A stretch of DNA of 64,000 nucleotides from positions 153,881 to 217,880 of the forward strand of contig CAMFII010000009.1 of assembly GCA_945952585.1 (NCBI GenBank), written 5' to 3'. This stretch comes from an uncultured Rhodobacter sp. GTDB taxonomy: Bacteria > Pseudomonadota > Alphaproteobacteria > Rhodobacterales > Rhodobacteraceae. Position 1 is the stretch's first letter. Every line of letters starts with the position of its first letter. A program made the position numbers and the translations under genes. This document shows positions 60,942 through 64,000 of this stretch, piece after piece. The notes beneath the pieces were generated by a model that searched no databases, was not told the DNA's origin, and saw nothing but the letters and a program-made list of their open reading frames with translations.

Positions 60942-62120
60942 ATGACGCAGTCCTATGACGTTGTGGTGATCGGCGGGGCGGTGATGGGATCCTCCGTCGC
61001 CTATTGGCTGACGCGGATGCACCCCGGGCTCAAGGTGCTGGTCGCCGAACGCGACCCGAGCTTTGCCCAGGCGTCCACGGCGCTGTCCGTCGCCTCGATC
61101 CGGATGCAGTTCTCGACCCGGGTGAACGTTCGGATCTCGCGCTTCGGCATTGGATTCATTCGGGATTTCCAGGAAAGCCTGGGGCAGGACGTCGGCGTCG
61201 GATCGCTCGGCTTCCGTGAGAACGGCTACCTCTTCCTCAGCACCTCGGCCGAAGGTGCCGCCAAACTGTCCGACATCGCGGCCATGCAACGCGAGGAAGG
61301 CGCCGCAACCGAGCTCTGGTCCGGAGCCGATGTCACCCGGCACTACCCTTGGATGGTCAGCGACGACGTGCTGGCGGCGACGTTCGGTCCGCGCGACGAG
61401 GGCTGGTTCGACAATATGGGGCTGCTCAACGGTTTCCGCGCGGCAGCCAAGGCGCAGGGCGTCACCTTCGTTTCCGACCGTGCGACCGGCCTGGACCTTC
61501 AGGCGGGCAGGGTGGTCGGCGTCCATCTGGAAAAGACGGGACGGGTGGCCTGCTCTTCGGTCGTCAACGCCGCCGGAACACGCGCGGCCCAAGTGATGAA
61601 GTGGGCAGGCCTTGACCTTCCGGTCGAGCCACGCAAACGCACCGTCTTCGTGATCGACGCACCGAACGCCCGCCACCCCGATGCGCCGCTGCTGATCGAC
61701 GGCGGCTATTACATGCGTCCCGAGGGGCAGAACTGGATCATCGCGACGGTTCCCGAGGCAGATGGTCCCTGTGATCCCAATGACTTCGAACCCGATCTTC
61801 ACCTGTTCGAAGACGTGATCTGGCCACTGGTCTGGACCCGTGCCCCGGGCTTTGACGCGGTCAAGGTCGTCCGACACTGGGTCGGACACTATGCCTACAA
61901 TTCGCTGGACCAGAACGCGATCCTTGGTCCGCACCCGGCTGTGCCGAACCTCTACCTCATGAACGGCTTCTCCGGGCATGGCCTTCAGCAGGCACCAGCC
62001 GTCGGTCGTGGCCTGGCGGAACATATCCTGACCGGAGGCTGGCAAAGCATCGACCTGTCCGATCTCTCGGTTCAGCGGATCCTGGAAGGCAAGCCTTTCC
62101 GTGAGCTGGAAATCGTCTGA
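60942..62120 (+). CDS. FAD-dependent oxidoreductase, DAO family
   Basis: 392 residues from ATG 60942. The Rossmann motif VVIGGAVMGSSVAYWL and the C-terminal GFSGHGLQQAPAVGRGLAE segment place it with D-amino-acid oxidase/sarcosine oxidase-like single-chain enzymes (FOXRED1-like). Oxidises an N-substituted amine or amino acid; substrate unknown. Confidence 0.9.
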   Translation: MTQSYDVVVIGGAVMGSSVAYWLTRMHPGLKVLVAERDPSFAQASTALSVASIRMQFSTRVNVRISRFGIGFIRDFQESLGQDVGVGSLGFRENGYLFLSTSAEGAAKLSDIAAMQREEGAATELWSGADVTRHYPWMVSDDVLAATFGPRDEGWFDNMGLLNGFRAAAKAQGVTFVSDRATGLDLQAGRVVGVHLEKTGRVACSSVVNAAGTRAAQVMKWAGLDLPVEPRKRTVFVIDAPNARHPDAPLLIDGGYYMRPEGQNWIIATVPEADGPCDPNDFEPDLHLFEDVIWPLVWTRAPGFDAVKVVRHWVGHYAYNSLDQNAILGPHPAVPNLYLMNGFSGHGLQQAPAVGRGLAEHILTGGWQSIDLSDLSVQRILEGKPFRELEIV

Positions 62121-62143
62121 TTTCCACGCGTTAGGACCTTGTC

Positions 62144-63022
62144 CTAAAGTTCGTTGATCGGAACTTTCAGGAAGGTCTTGCCCTTGTCGTCTTTGGGCGG
62201 CATCTGCCCGGCGCGCATGTTCACCTGCAGCGAGGGGATGATGAGCCGCGGCATCGAGAGCGTCTTGTCCCGCGCCTCGCGCATGGCGACGAAGCTGTCC
62301 TTGTCCTTGCCGCCGCCAATATGGACATTCCTGGATTTCTCATCCGCCACAGTGGTTTCCCAGGCATAGCTATCGCGCCCCGGGGCCTTGTAGTCGTGGC
62401 AGACAAAGATCCGCGTCGCGTCAGGCAGGGTGAGGATCTTCTGGATCGACTCATAAAGCTCGGCCGCCGAGCCGCCGGGGAAGTCGCAGCGGGCCGTGCC
62501 ATAATCCGGCATGAACAGCGTGTCGCCGACAAAGGCCGCATCACCGATCACATAGGTGAGGCAGGCCGGGGTATGGCCAGGCGTATGAAGGACCAACCCC
62601 TGCACCCCGCCGATGGTGAAGGTGTCACCTTCCTTGAACAGCTGATCGAACTGCGACCCGTCGCGTTGGAACTCGGTTCCCTCGTTGAAGATCTTCCCGA
62701 AAGTATCTTGAACGATAACGATTTTCTCGCCGATCCCGATCTTGCCACCTAACCGCTCCTGCAGATAGGGGGCGGCGCTGAGGTGATCGGCATGGACATG
62801 CGTCTCGAGGATCCATTCCGTCCTCAGCCCGCGGTCCCGCACATGGGCGACAATTGCATCGGCCGAGCGCGTATCCGTCCGGCCCGAGGCGTAATCGAAG
62901 TCGAGCACGGAATCGATGATCGCACAGGCGTCGCTGCCCGGAGCCTTGACCACATAGGACACCGTATTGGTGGCCTCGTCGAAGAACGCAGCAACCTCGG
63001 CAATCTGATCGGTGTCGAACAT
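62144..63022 (-). CDS. MBL-fold metallo-hydrolase, persulfide dioxygenase/Blh-like
   Basis: 292 residues from ATG 63022. The metal site THVHADHLSAAPYLQ, HTPGHTPACLTYV, FVGDTLFMPDYGTARCDFPGG and VCHDYKAPGRD are the ETHE1-like pattern; Blh proteins of this type go with BigR in sulfide detoxification in alphaproteobacteria. No BigR or rhodanese gene is adjacent here. Confidence 0.88.
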   Translation of the reverse strand: MFDTDQIAEVAAFFDEATNTVSYVVKAPGSDACAIIDSVLDFDYASGRTDTRSADAIVAHVRDRGLRTEWILETHVHADHLSAAPYLQERLGGKIGIGEKIVIVQDTFGKIFNEGTEFQRDGSQFDQLFKEGDTFTIGGVQGLVLHTPGHTPACLTYVIGDAAFVGDTLFMPDYGTARCDFPGGSAAELYESIQKILTLPDATRIFVCHDYKAPGRDSYAWETTVADEKSRNVHIGGGKDKDSFVAMREARDKTLSMPRLIIPSLQVNMRAGQMPPKDDKGKTFLKVPINEL

Positions 63023-63130
63023 GGCGCTAACTCCCCACGGATGTCTGCACAAGGGAACCGGGACAGTTCCTTGATATAGCGTCTGCAGAATGTGTTCAAT
63101 CCCGGGACAGGCCAAGGGCAGGGCGCGCGC

Positions 63131-63820
63131 TTATCGAGCGCCTTGAGCGGCCTCGCGTATCATCTTGATATTGCGCCCATAAGCATCAGGATTGTCAGCC
63201 GATCCGCCCTTGAACACAGCCGCACCGGCCACGAGCACATTTGCGCCTGCAGCCACGATCCGCTGCGCCGTCTCGACACTGGCGCCGCCATCGACCTGCA
63301 GGAAGATCGGCCGTTCTCCGATCATTTCCCGCAGGGCTCGGATTTTCGGAAGTTGCGAATCGAGGAAGCTTTGGCCGCCGAAACCCGGGTTCACCGTCAT
63401 CACACAGATCAGGTCGAGTTGGTCGAGCAGATACGGAACCATCCCGATATCGGTCCCGGGATTGATTGCTAGGCCAGCTTTTTTCCCAAGCCCACGAATG
63501 GTTTGCAGGCTCCGATGAATGTGCGGGCCGGCTTCCGGATGAACCGTCAGGTGATCCGCGCCGGCCTTTGCAAAGGCTTCCAGGAACGGGTCGATCGGCT
63601 CGATCATCAGGTGCACATCCATGACACCCTTGATATGCGGCCGAAGCGCCGCGCACATCGCCGGACCGAACGTGATGTTCGGCACGAAATGGCCGTCCAT
63701 CACATCAACATGCACCCAATCCGCGCCTTGCGCCTCGATGGCGCGGCACTCGGCGCCGAAATTGGAAAAGTCCGCCGCCAGGATGGACGGGGCGATCTTG
63801 ATCTTGGGGACGAAGGCCAT
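63131..63820 (-). CDS. rpe: Ribulose-phosphate 3-epimerase
   Basis: 229 residues. IAPSILAADFSNFG, WVHVDVMDGHFVPNITFG, DVHLMIE and VMTVNPGFGGQSF carry the metal His and catalytic Asp residues of the TIM-barrel epimerase. Interconverts ribulose-5-phosphate and xylulose-5-phosphate in the pentose phosphate or Calvin pathways. Confidence 0.97.
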   Translation of the reverse strand: MAFVPKIKIAPSILAADFSNFGAECRAIEAQGADWVHVDVMDGHFVPNITFGPAMCAALRPHIKGVMDVHLMIEPIDPFLEAFAKAGADHLTVHPEAGPHIHRSLQTIRGLGKKAGLAINPGTDIGMVPYLLDQLDLICVMTVNPGFGGQSFLDSQLPKIRALREMIGERPIFLQVDGGASVETAQRIVAAGANVLVAGAAVFKGGSADNPDAYGRNIKMIREAAQGAR

Positions 63821-64000
63821 CTCGGGAACCTGCAGGGGGCTAGGATTGGAATGGCGTCTGCTTAATGCGCAATGCTGTCCAAGGCCAGAGCCCTGCGCAT
63901 CGGCAATTTACATAATACCGATTATAGGTCTTTCATACCACCCAAGGGTGGATTCAAGATTGAAGTGCGACTTTTGAGCAAAAACAATGTGTTGCTCAAA
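63821..64000. other. Right-edge intergenic DNA, upstream of rpe
   Basis: The last 180 bp have no gene I can support. The final ~90 bp become A/T-rich, as expected for a promoter region shared by rpe and whatever lies beyond the edge. Confidence 0.5.

Overview
The window is high-GC DNA from an alphaproteobacterium, most likely the Rhodobacteraceae/Paracoccaceae. The signs are RTX-repeat proteins ending in Hint domains, a DUF4167 protein, the order lptF-lptG-lptD-surA-pdxA-rsmA, a non-pyrrolysine MttB-family methyltransferase, a TAXI-type solute-binding protein and a DMGDH-like fused oxidoreductase. The genus cannot be fixed from the sequence. Most genes are chromosomal housekeeping or metabolic genes.

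Layout. (1) 1-618: 3' end of a zinc metallopeptidase gene and a tRNA-Leu(CAA). (2) 565-10911: a 10.3-kb integrated element inserted in that tRNA. It is bounded by a perfect 56-bp direct repeat (565-620 and 10856-10911). It carries a tyrosine integrase, a small winged-helix/excisionase-like protein, a prohead protease-major capsid fusion, a small-terminase-like protein, a P4/D5-type helicase, an iteron-like inverted repeat, a HigBA-like toxin-antitoxin pair, an XRE repressor with its operator and several unknown genes. There is no large terminase, portal or tail gene, so it reads as a capsid-encoding phage satellite rather than a full prophage. (3) 10925-17757: a YedK/HMCES-type protein, 0.8 kb without a gene, then two RTX-Hint proteins; the second has a perfect 162-bp tandem duplication. 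(4) 17887-26591: YghU-like GST, GFA protein, DMGDH-like oxidoreductase, ArnT-like glycosyltransferase, prfA-prmC and a DUF4167 protein. (5) 26595-34268 (minus): an outer-membrane biogenesis operon, lptF-lptG-lptD-surA-pdxA-rsmA, mostly joined by 1- to 4-bp overlaps. (6) 34443-44043: pepA-holC, an AIM24 gene broken by a frameshift, a DUF4239 protein, a TAXI SBP, a retropepsin-like protease, MarC, an ABC-F ATPase, ndk, a TfoX C-terminal protein, a 44-codon small gene and an NsrR-like regulator. (7) 44447-55693: a complete glycogen operon, glgP-glgB-glgC-glgA-glgX-pgm, closed by a terminator. (8) 55794-58806: mttB-like methyltransferase, a frameshifted cytochrome c gene and a homocysteine S-methyltransferase. 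(9) 58921-64000: structured rpsB leader, rpsB-tsf, an FAD oxidoreductase, an MBL-fold hydrolase and rpe.

The genes most worth following up are those of the satellite-like element. A second item is a repeated intergenic module: a G/C hairpin followed by an AGGATAyTT...CAGAArA core. It occurs three times in front of genes, and in one case it also supplies the last codons and stop of pdxA. Two genes (AIM24 and the cytochrome c) need an indel to restore the family reading frame, so they are either real pseudogenes or sequence errors.
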